A DNA stretch of 64,000 bases from Neoceratodus forsteri (taxonomy: Eukaryota > Chordata > Ceratodontiformes > Ceratodontidae). The stretch is from assembly GCA_016271365.2 (NCBI GenBank), contig CM057456.1:883310001-883374000 (forward strand), written 5' to 3'. The position numbers were made by a program, and so were the translations under genes. Below, in pieces: positions 54,250 through 64,000 of this stretch. The notes beneath the pieces were generated by a model. That model was not told the DNA's origin. It did not search any database and was given only the letters and a program-made list of their open reading frames with translations. Numbering within the stretch: position 1 is the stretch's first letter; every line of letters begins with the position of its first letter.

Positions 54250-54770
54250 CTGAATCTGTCTGGGGGTCAGTCGGGTGGTCTGTTAGCTGTGGCCTGCTAG
54301 AAGAGAGCCAAGGCCACAGGAGCAGCTTGGGAAGCCCACAGATGGGCTGTCTGAATCTGTCCGGGGGTCAGTCGGGTGGTCTGTTAGCTGTGGCCTGCTC
54401 AGAGAGCCAAGACCACAGGAGCAGCTTGGGAAGCCCACAGATGGGCTGTCTGAATCTGTCCAGGGGTCAGTCGGGTGGTCTGTTAGCTGTGGCCTGCTCG
54501 GAGAGAGCCAAGGCCACAGGAGCAGCTTTGGAAGCCCACAGATGGGCTGTCTGAATCTATCCGGGGTCAGTCGGGTGGTCTGTTAGCTGTGGCCTGCTCG
54601 GAGAGGGAGTCAAGGCCACAGGAGCAGCTTGGGAAGCCCACAGATGGGCTGTCTGAATCTGTCCGGGGGTCAGTCGGGTGGTCTGTTAGCTGTGGCCTGC
54701 TCGGAGAGAGCCAAGGCCACAGGAGCAGCTTGGGAAGCCCACAGATGGGCTGTCTGAATCTGTGCTGTAA
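54250..54770 (-). repeat. Tandem array, five ~101-bp units plus partial
   Basis: Units start at 54250, 54351, 54450, 54551 and 54653 with CTGAATCTGTCCGGGGGTCA, and a partial sixth starts at 54754. Each contains TGTGGCCT...AGGCCACA, a perfect 8-bp-arm hairpin, and ends AGCCCACAGATGGGCTGT. Units are >90% alike, suggesting recent expansion. The array lies at the 5' side of the minus-strand LINE, mirroring the 84-bp array 5' of the plus-strand LINE at 36.2 kb. Strand given is that of the LINE. Confidence 0.9.
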
Positions 54771-54983
54771 CTGTCATGTGGATAAGCAGAGGACTTAAGG
54801 TACCAGTGCTGTCAGTCCAGCACCTTTCACGAGCACTAAAAATTCACAAAGAGAAAAAAAAAATCTTTAAAAAAAATAATTCCTTGCACTGCTAACATTC
54901 TATCCCAAACCAGGGAATCATGGGGTAGTGTTGCTCCATTCTGTTCATGTCTGAAAAACTCTTAGCTTCTACCTGATTGCCCA

Positions 54984-55510
54984 TAGAACTAAAGAGCATG
55001 GACCATCATCTCAGTTGTTTGTCTCCTTTGATCCAGATCATAAAGAAGTACCAGTTTCCAAACAGTGTCTGTCCAACTGGATTGTTAGTTCCATTTATCA
55101 CTGCAGCTCCCTGGCAGGGAGGCAGTTTGAAGGTTCACTTACAGCTCATTCCACCAGTGCCATGGCCTCATCTGTGGCTTTGCTCAGATTTTTCTCTTTC
55201 TCAGAAATACATAGGGCCACCACATGGAGTAGTGTTCACACATTTAGAAAACACAGCACCCTAAATGTTCGGTCTAGGAGACATGCAAGTTTTGAATTAG
55301 CTGTTGTATAGGGTTTGCTGTCTCTGTGAGTCCTGCTGTCTCCCACCTCCCTAGTCTGGCGATTGATGCTGCTGGTCAAAGAGTGTGGCTCTGTGGATGA
55401 GATGACCCTAGAAAGATCATAAAATCACATACTGTAACTGTTAGCCTTTTAGAGTTACTATTCCAGAGAGCCACATTTGCCCACCTGTTGTCTCCCAGCC
55501 ATACTAATGT
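54984..55510 (+). pseudogene. DIRS-like tyrosine recombinase, C-terminal fragment and 3' region
   Basis: LFVSFDPDHKEVPVSKQCLS-type reading at 55015-55080, then WIVSSIYHCSSLAGRQ, LTAHSTSAMASSVALL and IHRATTWSSVHTFRKHSTLN. This is the DIRS-type recombinase block 'RAHSTRAxATSWA ... RAATWSSxxTFxxHY'. The H-x-x-R box is HSTS, so the catalytic Arg is lost, and the nucleophile Tyr in 'HY' is also changed (KHST). Downstream to ~55510 the DNA resembles a DIRS 3' region (TCCCACCTCCCTAGTCTGGC) without coding. The reverse transcriptase/RNase H part is absent. Confidence 0.85.
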
Positions 55511-55699
55511 CACAGTTTGTGCATTTGTTATTCTCCCCCCCCCCAAGAAGTGTATGTGCTTTCAAGAAGTTGTATTTTTAGCCCTTTTTACAGGGACATG
55601 TGTGCTATCTTATGCCTTTTTTCACGTTTTATTAAATGTATTTCAACAACTTTAATTGGTAGATTCTCACTCTCCGCCATGGTGAAAAGGGTAGTGGAC

Positions 55700-55790
55700 G
55701 GGGCCAGCACTGGTTTATATGTTGCAAGCACACACCTGACACCATGGCTGCATGGCACACACTGGGGTGTCACTGGCCCCAAACACTCAG
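55700..55790. repeat. Short inverted repeat with GGGGCCAG arms
   Basis: GGGGCCAG (55700) and CTGGCCCC (near 55775-55783) flank a segment containing GACACCATGGCTGC. About 80 bp; possibly part of a small DNA element. No gene in 55520-57300 was recognised otherwise. Confidence 0.5.
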
Positions 55791-55849
55791 GTTTCTATGG
55801 AGTTCTAGTGCCCCCAGCCCTTAAACCAAATTGTGTGACATTATGAAGG

Positions 55850-57310
55850 TGATAAGAAGGTTAAGAGTTACAGTAAGTAAATTTCCTTTATTGGCCTAGC
55901 ATACATACCTGCTTCCCAAAAACTTAAATAAATAAAAAAATTCTCCAAATGTCTGGTCATAGTGTGCAGTGAATACATTACTACCCCCACTTTAAGGATG
56001 CAGGCTTGAGCTTGAATATGTGTTGCCTCAATAAGTGATATACTAGTGTAGATTTCTGCTGCTGGCATAATATTCACCTGTGCCACTTCTTTTTCCCTCA
56101 TTGAGGCCATTTGTATAAAACTAGCATCACTGGACTTCAGCTACTCTTTTTACCTGAACACATATTTTGTCGTTACAATCTTCATGGATATACCTTTTGT
56201 CTTTGATTTTCAGGGAGTCAATAATTGTGCCTCAAACGTCTCCTCTGTCCCTTCTAAAATTGGTGTATCTGTCACTGAAAAGTAGGGCTTGCCAGAACAA
56301 AATAATGTCAAATAGACTTGCTCTCATTCAGAAAATGCTTTTTACAAGAAGCCACTTATTGTGTTCTATTGTACCAACGTTCTGCTTTGCTATTGCCATT
56401 TTTAAGATGATGTCCCTGATTTTGGTAATTTCTAGCTATGTTTTGAATTTTTGTATTAGAAAGCTATGACTAGGGACAGGGGAACTGGTTTAACAAAAAT
56501 CTTAACCACCAAGGATTTCATTTGCTCTGAACTAATGATTTTGAACTATATTGGGCCATGTAAGTCAAATGTATTCAATTGGTTCAAAGTCCTTCAAAAC
56601 TAGCAAGAACCATAATGGCAATAAATAAATAAATAAATCCCACCAAAATGTCATGAATCATCTCAAGGTGTCAGGGTGTTAGTCTTGACGTGCCTGGTGC
56701 AAGCCTGCCCCCAGACTATGTCATGTAACCTGCAAAGTCGGCTTATTTTAATTGGGGCTGTCCTGATTTGTCCTTCTTATCTGGAAGAAAACAAATGGGA
56801 GGAAAATAGAACCAAAAAGTTGAAATCAGTATACAGTACCTAAGAAACTATAGTATCACAGTAGCAGTGTTAAATGCTGGGCCTGTTTCTCAAAGCTTCC
56901 AGTATGACGCAAGGTGGTTACGTCAGATAGAATGACGTGAGGAGCAGCTTGCATCAGGAATTGCGCCATGAGTGATTCTGAAATGCAGCCTGTAGCAACT
57001 GCAGGCTGCGTGCACTAAGGAAGTCATGCCCCATCTTGCAGCATAAAAAGGGGTGCGGCATGATGCATGGAGCCTTGCACTAGGGCACTGCCACCATATC
57101 CCCTTTTATGGAATTCTGTAATTTGGATGGTGCCGCAAAAATCAAACACCCCCTAGAGCAGCCAGGGCTGGTGTAATGGTCCTTGCGCCATCTCTGGAGC
57201 CCTCCCTGGGCAGGTAATGATTGTATTTGTGTACTGTCACAATGGAAGGTACAGTACCAAGATAGCTGATCTCTGAAGCAGCATCTTGTTTACAGTGGGG
57301 TCTGTGTCTA
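55850..57310. other. No recognisable gene
   Basis: Mixed sequence. Around 56990-57015 a hairpin GCAGCCTGTAGCAACTGCAG, then GCTGCG is present, within a GC-richer stretch (56880-57200). Its GCGCCAT and TATA-like GCATAAAAAGGGG recall the style of the Harbinger block, but I see no coding match. Confidence 0.4.
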
Positions 57311-57320
57311 CCCATCTTGG

Positions 57321-57403
57321 AACCATGCCTCATGAAGACACCTGACAGTATGTACAGATGCTTTGGACAGTGCAGAAGTGTGCCATACTACTACTATAGA
57401 AGA

Positions 57404-57485
<82 letters not shown>

Positions 57486-57604
57486 GATAGACAGATAGGC
57501 AGATATATATATATATATATATATACTCCTATAGTAGTATGGTACACTTCAGCAATGATGGAGTCATCTGTACAAACTGTCAGGTGTCTTCGTGAGGCAT
57601 GGTT
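57321..57604. repeat. 284-bp palindrome with TA/CA microsatellite loop
   Basis: AACCATGCCTCATGAAGACA, CCTGACAGTATGTACAGATG, GAAGTGTGCCATACTACTAC is mirrored in the right arm, read in reverse: AACCATGCCTCACGAAGACA, CCTGACAGTTTGTACAGATG, GAAGTGTACCATACTACTAT. The loop (57405-57530) holds (TA)n, (CA)n and (TA)n runs. Non-coding. Confidence 0.85.
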
Positions 57605-57629
57605 ATGATATCTGTCTGGCTTGCTTACA

Positions 57630-59800
57630 GTAGCCTACTAACTATTGATAACCTCCCAGAAGTACTGCCCAACTGCTCCACAGCTTGCAGCAAACTCCTC
57701 AGGTGCACCATCTTTTCTGCACATGGGCACAGCTGCTGCAAGTAGCAGGATTTTGTTGCCTGGACCCTGTCCAATAGAGACTCGGGGGCAGGGTCCCTGG
57801 CACACTGAGCATTGATGCAAGTCTCCGTTCGCCACAGCTTATGTCAGTCTAAGGGGCCTTTGAGATGTGAGCCCCCTGTATCTAGCATTCCCTTGTGGAA
57901 AAGAATAGATTCTAACTTTGGCTGATGACCCTGCAAGTGACTGCGGTCTTCTGTAATGGGACACAGGTCACAGTTACACCCAGTGGCATTATTTTCCATC
58001 TTTACAGTACTGCAGCACCCATGGTGCTCAACATTTCTTTCAGCTTCTGTGGGTTGTGTGGTATGGCTGGCGACTTTTCCTATTTTTCTGTGTTGATATG
58101 TCAGGTGTCAGCACCAAGGAGTGCTGATGAATACATTCTCAGCCTTTTTTTCTTTCTTTTTTTGTTAAGTCACTTTCTTGCTTTGTAAATGGCTAGGAGT
58201 CTACACAAACTGAGGGGGGCATAGTACAGAAAGTGTCATACTATAGTCCTTTCCACAGCTAAGCAACCCAATTATACACCCTTTTCATACATATTTTTGC
58301 CACTTTTTTCAAATTCATGAATTTATCTCTCTAACTTTTTTGTTTATTTTGTATCTGCAATTTTTTATTGTTACATCCTATACTGGTGTGCGTAAACACC
58401 CCTATGTTACTTAATTTTGCTGTTCCATGTCTTGTCTGTTAAATGACTGTACTTTTCTATTTTGTTCTGCTAATCCCATTTACCCTTCACCCAGGATACA
58501 TTTGCATACAAGTCATTTACAGGTCAGCATGTTCTGTCTTGGACAAATTAAAAAAAAATAATTCTCCTGAATGATACTATTTCCCTTCACACTCAGAAGA
58601 ACAGTACTTTACTGGGCCAGTGTCAGAGACAGTAGCTCAGTTGAGAAGCATGTTTTAAGTACTGTATACAGTATGTACAACCATAACATGCATTTCTTCC
58701 CACTTATGTAACTAGTGAACTGCACTACAGCATTTCCATTTAGGGTCAGGGGTACAGGCTACAAGAGGGGTATCAGATAAATGCTGGAAGCTTGCACATG
58801 AGCAGTTTATACCAACCAAAGGGCCATTGTGCGTTGAAAATATTTTCAATCTCAGACACACTGTCTGTTAGTCAAGATCTTATATTTATTCCCATGATTC
58901 TTATTTAAGCCTCATTCATGAAAGTTTTTTTTTTCTCCTATTAGTTTTTCAGTCCAGAAAAAAACATTTCCTTCTCTTGCACTCAGGTTCAGTTGTCTTC
59001 TCTAAAAGCAGTAATTTTAAATTATTTTTTTATTCTATCTCTTTCATGTGTAAGATGCAGTGACCAATCTCTTTATGATTTTTGTAAGCCAACCTGCTCT
59101 TTGGTGTTCTGCAACAACTTTTTTCAAGTAATACCTTTTCAGAGTAGTTTTAGTCTTTCTTGTTATTAATGCTTTGTTAGTATATTTCATCAGATACAAT
59201 ATTTGTAATTGTAGTGTTTTTAGTCTGTTTTCATTCCCTAAGTATCTGTTTCAGAAAGAAAAGCCCTTATCCCCCCACCCAGATCATTGAGCCTCATTTT
59301 CTTTACCAGGGTCTTCCATTTCTTCATATTTCCCTTGACTCCATCTGTATGTCAAAATATTGCCTGCGTAAACAACATGAATTAATCTTGGGATGTAAAA
59401 CATCATCCATAGTACCTATAAAGCAATAATGCACAACAGGGTGTGCATTTTGCTTGGATAACACCATGCATTAGGTGCATTGTGCACCACTTGCCTTCAG
59501 CTACCAAAAAAGTGAAATTAACTGGCACAACACATGGAGTGCCTTATTGTGATGATAAAATGGATCAGAATTTAAAGACGTCTTTTCATGTAGGTTTGCT
59601 GTAGATTACTTTCAAAACAGTAATGTTGTACTGAGATAACATTCCTGCAGGAACTGCCTCTAGACCAATCAGCTTTCTGTATTTTTGATCTGTTTTATAA
59701 TTCTTATCGAATGCATCTTTCTGCATATCACAATGTGTTTTCATCTATTCCTTGGGATACTTTTTAGTCTTGTATAAATGCTACTTCATACTGAATGCTA
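57630..59800. other. No confident gene
   Basis: A short minus-strand frame at 57835-57638 has a hydrophobic/Cys-containing reading with no clear family. The remaining sequence is AT-rich with homopolymer runs and no recognisable repeat or RNA gene. Confidence 0.4.
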
Positions 59801-59811
59801 GCACATTTATT

Positions 59812-60264
59812 TCAACTGCTGCAGGGTCTTATAAAGCAATTGCATACCCACTGTACATCTACAGAGTATTCTCCACCCTGTTCTTTACATTTAAGAGCAG
59901 TAATGTTTGCATCAGTTTTTTCTAAGTAGCTCAAGTTCCAGGCTTGCCCTGTTTCTTTCAAAACAATTTTCCTTATCTCTTTTGCTAAGAGAGTCTGCCA
60001 ATTGTATGGGGCTTTTTGGATATAACTCCTAGCTCCAAATGTCTGTGTCACTTGGATTGTGTGTCTGATGTAACAGCAAAAGAATAATAAAATATTGTCC
60101 ACCACTGAGATGGAGTCCTGTTCTTTTTTTTTCTTTTTTGCTGTATCATTTTTTTCCCCCAAAAAACATTTCAGGTTTGGTTTCACAGTCTTGCCTAATT
60201 TGCAAAATACAAGCAATTTTAAGACTGATTCTTGACATCTGAAAGATCTACCTTTAAAAATCAT
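59812..60264 (-). pseudogene. Possible hAT-type transposase fragment
   Basis: An open 150-codon minus-strand frame. Its centre, YIQKAPYNWQTLLAKEIRKI, then VLKETGQAWNLSYLEKTDAN and ITALK, resembles the hAT/ZMYM-type block 'IQxLYxFFSxSTxRWxxL ... LKxLSDTRWxxRxxAVxAL'. Key residues RW and DTRW appear only as NW and QAW. A Lys run (KKKKKE) interrupts the reading. No hAT dimerisation domain or terminal repeats are visible. Alternative: chance open frame. Similarity is by eye only. Confidence 0.35.
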
Positions 60265-60439
60265 ATTCTATACAACTGTTTTGTAGGCCAGTTATGCAAA
60301 AACATACTTCTTAATATGTAAGTTCTAAATATGTAGCACTGGTCATCAGAATGTGGGATGCATGGTCAGAAGGTGCTGCAGATTTCAGAATTTGAAGAAT
60401 AATGTATTGGTCATTGAATATGTAGAATAATATATTGGG

Positions 60440-61140
60440 TAGCTGAATGCCTATAGCAAGGCTAACAGAATGATGGGATGTATTGGGAGGGGTACTGATA
60501 TCAGGAGAAAAGAGTAAATACTTCCCCTGTACATATCCCTGGTGAGGCCTCTCCGGGAGTACTGCATCCAGTTTTGGAACCCTCATCTCAGAAAGGACAG
60601 GAATAGGCTAGAAACAGTGCAGCGCAGAGTAACAGAAATGATTTGGGGCCAGCACTGCAGATCCTAGGAGAAGTGCCTCAAGGCATTAAATATGTGTTCA
60701 CTGGAAACCAGAAGGGAGTGGGGAGATATGATAGAGACCTTCAAGTTCCTCAAAGGAATTAACAAGGTAAATTATGGGGAATTATTTACCCTGAATACCA
60801 ACTCGAAATCATGTGGTCACAAGTGAAAATGAACAGGAAGGAGGTTCAGGAGGGACGTGAGGCAGCTCTACTTTATACAAAGGATGGTGGAATCTTGGAA
60901 CAGTCTGTCGGCTGAGGTGGTGGGTGCAAGCACAGTCAGGGGATTCAAGGAGGCATGGGATAGAATGAAGGGAATAGGCAACAAGACTAGGGAGGAGAAT
61001 GGGGATAGGACAAGGATGGTTAGTACCCTGGAGGAAAAATAGGTTCCAGGGAAGGTTCCAGGGATTATAGGGAATATGGGCAGACTGGATGGACCTCTGG
61101 TCTTTTTTCTGTCATCATGGTCTATGTTTCTATGCTTCTA
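60440..61140 (+). pseudogene. CR1 ORF2 C-terminus and 3' UTR (5'-truncated)
   Basis: ISLVRPLREYCIQFWNPHLR (60530-60590), RNRLETVQRRVTEMIWG, then YDRDLQTFKFLKGIN-like METFKFLKGINKVNYGELF, FRRDVRQLYFIQRMVESWNS and LSAEVVGASTVRGFKEAWDR follow the standard CR1 C-terminal order. The 3' UTR has GGGCAGACTGGATGGACCTC, then CATGGTCTATGTTTCTATG. One frameshift and two stops. It matches the antisense copy at 16122-16522 and the deleted copy at 46745. Confidence 0.9.
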
Positions 61141-63780
61141 ATAATGGGGCAGAATGTAGCAGGCACCATGTGCTTAATGTAATGGAATGTTTCCACCGGA
61201 TATGTAATTAGGCTATTTTTCTAATAACATGTATGTCCAAAATAGCTTCAGCACAATGTGAAATATTAGTATGTATTGTATAGCAAGACAGCATATAGTT
61301 GAAAAATGATTAGGAACATGCATTTTGTGTAGCACTTGATGGGCATGAGCAAAGCAAAAAGAAATGAGTACTATAATGAATACTGAGCCACAACTCTCAA
61401 AGGAGATAAGAGGTTTACACACAATTTTAAAAAGTCACAGCTGGAGGGCAGCACTGTAGCATATTTGAATTTCATCTTCAGTTTTCACTTGGATAAAACA
61501 TTCTAAATGAAGGAGATTTCCGTTTCTTCCTAAATGCCTTCAACAGGCAGCAAGGACATTATTATAACCAAAACTCAAAGGCAAAAAAAATTGTTTATAA
61601 ATTATAAACGCTGTTGCTTAATAATTCATAACCTTATTTCATATTTTATATCCTGATGTTCCCTATGATGCAGTAACGTTAGTTTAGAGTATCCACATAA
61701 ATAGTGTATATATCTTTGAAGGAAAACAAAATAAAGAAAGCAAACAATTAGAAAAGGCAAATTACTGTTGCCTTCAAAATGTTAATAAAATAGTAATATT
61801 GCCCTGTTTCTGGAGCCTCTGCATAACACAGCAGAATTATACTATGTTAACTTTAAAATATAGCCTTATGATCATATGAGCTTGTTAAAATATAGAGTGG
61901 TTATAAAATATACTCAATTTAAAAAATATATAGTGGGATTTAGTACCTACAATTAATGATATTTATGGCATAAAACAGAAACATTAAAATATGAAAAGTC
62001 TTGAAAACAAACACAAATATACATTCAGTTATAAAAACATAAACTGGAGCAAGAGGCACAGAATGTTTGTAATAAAGAAGCCTTGTAAAATTATTAAGCA
62101 ACTGCCAAACGTAAAACTGGTAACTGTTGCAATGTCATCTAAATGTCACTTCAACTATAAAACAATGCTTGAAAGGGAGCATTATGTTTGGCTGACAGTA
62201 TTGTAAAAAGATTACGTTAATGGATGGATACCGACATGTAATATAAAACAAATGACATTTTAAATATAAAAATTTCATTAAAATAATGAAAACATTTTAG
62301 TTTATTAATAGCATTATGAAACGCCATAGATTGGGATGCCATCATTACTCTAATCCTCGGTATAATGCCCAACACTGCCTTATGTCTCAAATCAACCCTA
62401 GCAGTAATAGATTTAAGCAACAAATGCATGATGGGGGGATTGTAATGGTGGAGTAATGGGCCACCTTGGGTGGATTGAAGTACGAAGTAGAGCCGAGTGC
62501 TGCTACCACCCAAGAAGGGTCCATAACGCACCCCCTTGAGTGCCTAATTGCTGTTATGAAATGGATCCCTTTTTCTAAAGTGGATGTTTTTTTTTTTTTT
62601 ATTATTACATGTAATTTACATTTAGGAAAAAAAATGTTACAATATATAAAAGTAGAATAGTCCATTTTGGACATAGTAGCTTCTTAGTGGATGGCGCTAA
62701 TGCTATATATATAATCAGCAATTTAGTAAGGTGGAAAGGAAGGGAGGCAGTGGCTTCAGACGCTAGCTTAGCATCAAGATTGGTGTTCATGAGGTTGCCG
62801 GTCAGACTGAGGTGCTAACATAGCATTGAGCATTGGGGAAGAGCAGGCTGTATTACCTACTGGTGTCACTTGTAGGAGGCTGTGGGTCAGAGCAGGTTGA
62901 CTGGCTTGTAGTTTCTGAAATGGGACAGGCAGCCAGTCTGTTTAAAAAAAAAAAAAAGAAAACATTTTTCTGTTTGTCTCATTCTGGTGCGATCTGTGAG
63001 ATGGTGCGGTTTAGCAGTCGCAGTCAGCTGACTCAAAACCAGAATTAAAAAAAAAGTTTGAACAGCAGCTGTTTGAGCAGGCACAGTGAGGATGTAGGAG
63101 ACTGGATCTGGAGTACTGACAGTGGTGTTAAGGTATGTTCCTGTGTGATACGAGCAACCATAGTTGTTAAGGGAATTAACTCTTTACTAAGAGAGTATGT
63201 CTATGTTTAATGTGCTGAGTCCTGATTGCCAGGAGCTACTTTCAGCCAACCTGTTGTGCTGGGATAAAAGCCTGGATGAAAGTACCTTTTGGCCAGTCAG
63301 GATTTCGCATTCTTTCTACGCATTTCATAATAACCGGTAACCCAGTCGTTGGTTGTGCCTTCATACTTATCTGTACTTGTGAAAAAATTCACTCATTCTG
63401 CAGCTTCCAAAATTGACCTCAACTGGACTTGTTTTATTCAACTTTCAAACAAGAAGAAAATAATGTAGAGTACATAGTATAGTAGTTTATTACTTTGGTT
63501 CTGTGATGCCATGTTCAAGTTAATCTCTCTTCCTGTTTTTCTTTCTCTCTCTGCCCCTGTCTCGCTGTCTCAGGAATATTTCATGGAAGCCGTTTTCTTG
63601 AGAGAAAGAATATTCATCCTCTTGTATTTAGATGTTTGCACTTAGTTCCCTTGGGATGCTGTGAATCATAGTTCTTAAATACAGTTCAAACTTTCTGCCC
63701 CACAGCATATATTTGAGTTGAAAGGTTCTATGCTTAACCTTATTCAAAATGGACACCTGGGGCTGAATAACAGCATGTGG
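61141..63780. other. No recognisable gene
   Basis: AT-rich sequence with A-runs at 62587, 62941 and 63046. Short frames show no family resemblance. A segment at 62330-62560 is GC-richer (CACCCAAGAAGGGTCCATAA) and could be a small repeat, not identified. Confidence 0.4.
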
Positions 63781-63799
63781 CACCTTGGTTAAAAGGTGG

Positions 63800-64000
63800 T
63801 AACCCTAAAAACAGTAGGGGGCTTCAGGCATGCATGGGATAGACACAGTGAAATATTAGTGAACAGGCCGGGGGCTTCAGCAATGCGAGGGATAGGCACA
63901 GGAATATTAGTAAATAGGCAGGAAGGGGGGAGAATCTCTGGAGACCAGTTAGGGTCTGCAGAGACAGACTAGGCAGGAACCATCTGAATCCGGGTAAACA
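63800..64000 (+). pseudogene. CR1-like ORF2 C-terminal fragment with 53-bp tandem duplication (runs off window)
   Basis: GGFRHAWDRHSEILVNRPGA-type reading at 63816-63875 matches the CR1 'FRxAWDRxxxIL' end. GGGGGCTTCAG starts at 63817 and again at 63870, each followed by GGGATAG(A/G)CACAG and ATATTAGT, a 53-bp tandem duplication (not a multiple of three). The fragment continues past 64000. Confidence 0.6.

Noticed and set aside
54138..54800. Open frames with SESVRGSVGWSVSCGL repeats
   Set aside because: Translation of the 101-bp array; unit length is not a multiple of three and frames switch.
1..64000. A host protein-coding gene
   Set aside because: All convincing coding similarity belongs to mobile elements; the only ambiguous case is the SANT-like locus at 42.5-44.6 kb.

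Overview
This window looks like repeat-rich intergenic DNA from a vertebrate with a large, transposon-filled genome. The mix of CR1-like and L2-like LINEs, an L1-type LINE, HARBI1-type Harbinger DNA transposons, Crypton, DIRS, CORE-SINE and TTAAAGG-ended palindromic MITEs is what amphibians or lungfish typically carry. That placement is an inference from repeat content. I found no convincing host gene: every recognisable coding stretch belongs to a mobile element, and almost all are broken by stops or frameshifts.

Layout. 1-2.2 kb: two CR1/L2-like LINE fragments on the minus strand. 2.2-9.25 kb: a GC-rich Harbinger block. It has a minus-strand SANT gene, a 25-bp palindromic tandem array, a plus-strand Myb/SANT gene with an octamer/TATA promoter and 5'-UTR intron, and a convergent minus-strand HARBI1-like transposase with its own TATA box and an intron. 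10.4-12.2 kb: L2-like LINE. 12.2-14.2 kb: a repeat family, one copy of which holds a CORE-SINE. 15.5-23.06 kb: one CR1 element (ORF1, endonuclease, reverse transcriptase) opened by at least three later insertions, including arrays of ~300-bp palindromes. 23.4-24.0 kb: two foldback elements. 24.0-28.0 kb: an L1-type LINE on the minus strand. 28.7-30.9 kb: a Crypton/DUF3504 gene interrupted twice, once by a 597-bp palindrome in TTAA. 31.5-34.0 kb: a minus-strand PIF1/Helitron-type helicase followed by a USP-family deubiquitinase domain, itself interrupted by a retroposon with an 18-bp target-site duplication.

36.2-41.35 kb: an L2-like LINE with 84-bp repeats at its 5' end, a signal-peptide-like ORF and a 2A-like NPGP motif before the endonuclease. 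42.5-44.6 kb: a further spliced SANT-like gene. 44.6-46.75 kb: a CR1 with its reverse transcriptase deleted. 47.1-48.1 kb: an AT-rich minisatellite split by a LINE tail. 48.4-49.0 kb: SINE and LINE tail. 49.1-54.8 kb: a second L2-like LINE (minus strand) with a signal-peptide ORF, a 2A-like remnant and 101-bp repeats at its 5' side. 55.0-55.5 kb: DIRS recombinase fragment. 57.3-57.6 kb: palindrome with a TA/CA microsatellite in its loop. 59.8-60.3 kb: a possible hAT fragment. 60.4-61.1 kb and 63.8-64 kb: CR1 3' ends. Stretches between these hold AT-rich sequence in which I see no gene.

The most interesting items are the PIF1-USP gene, the multi-gene Harbinger block with its palindromic array, the two LINEs that share a signal peptide / 2A-like / 5'-array design, and the unusual density of long imperfect palindromes.
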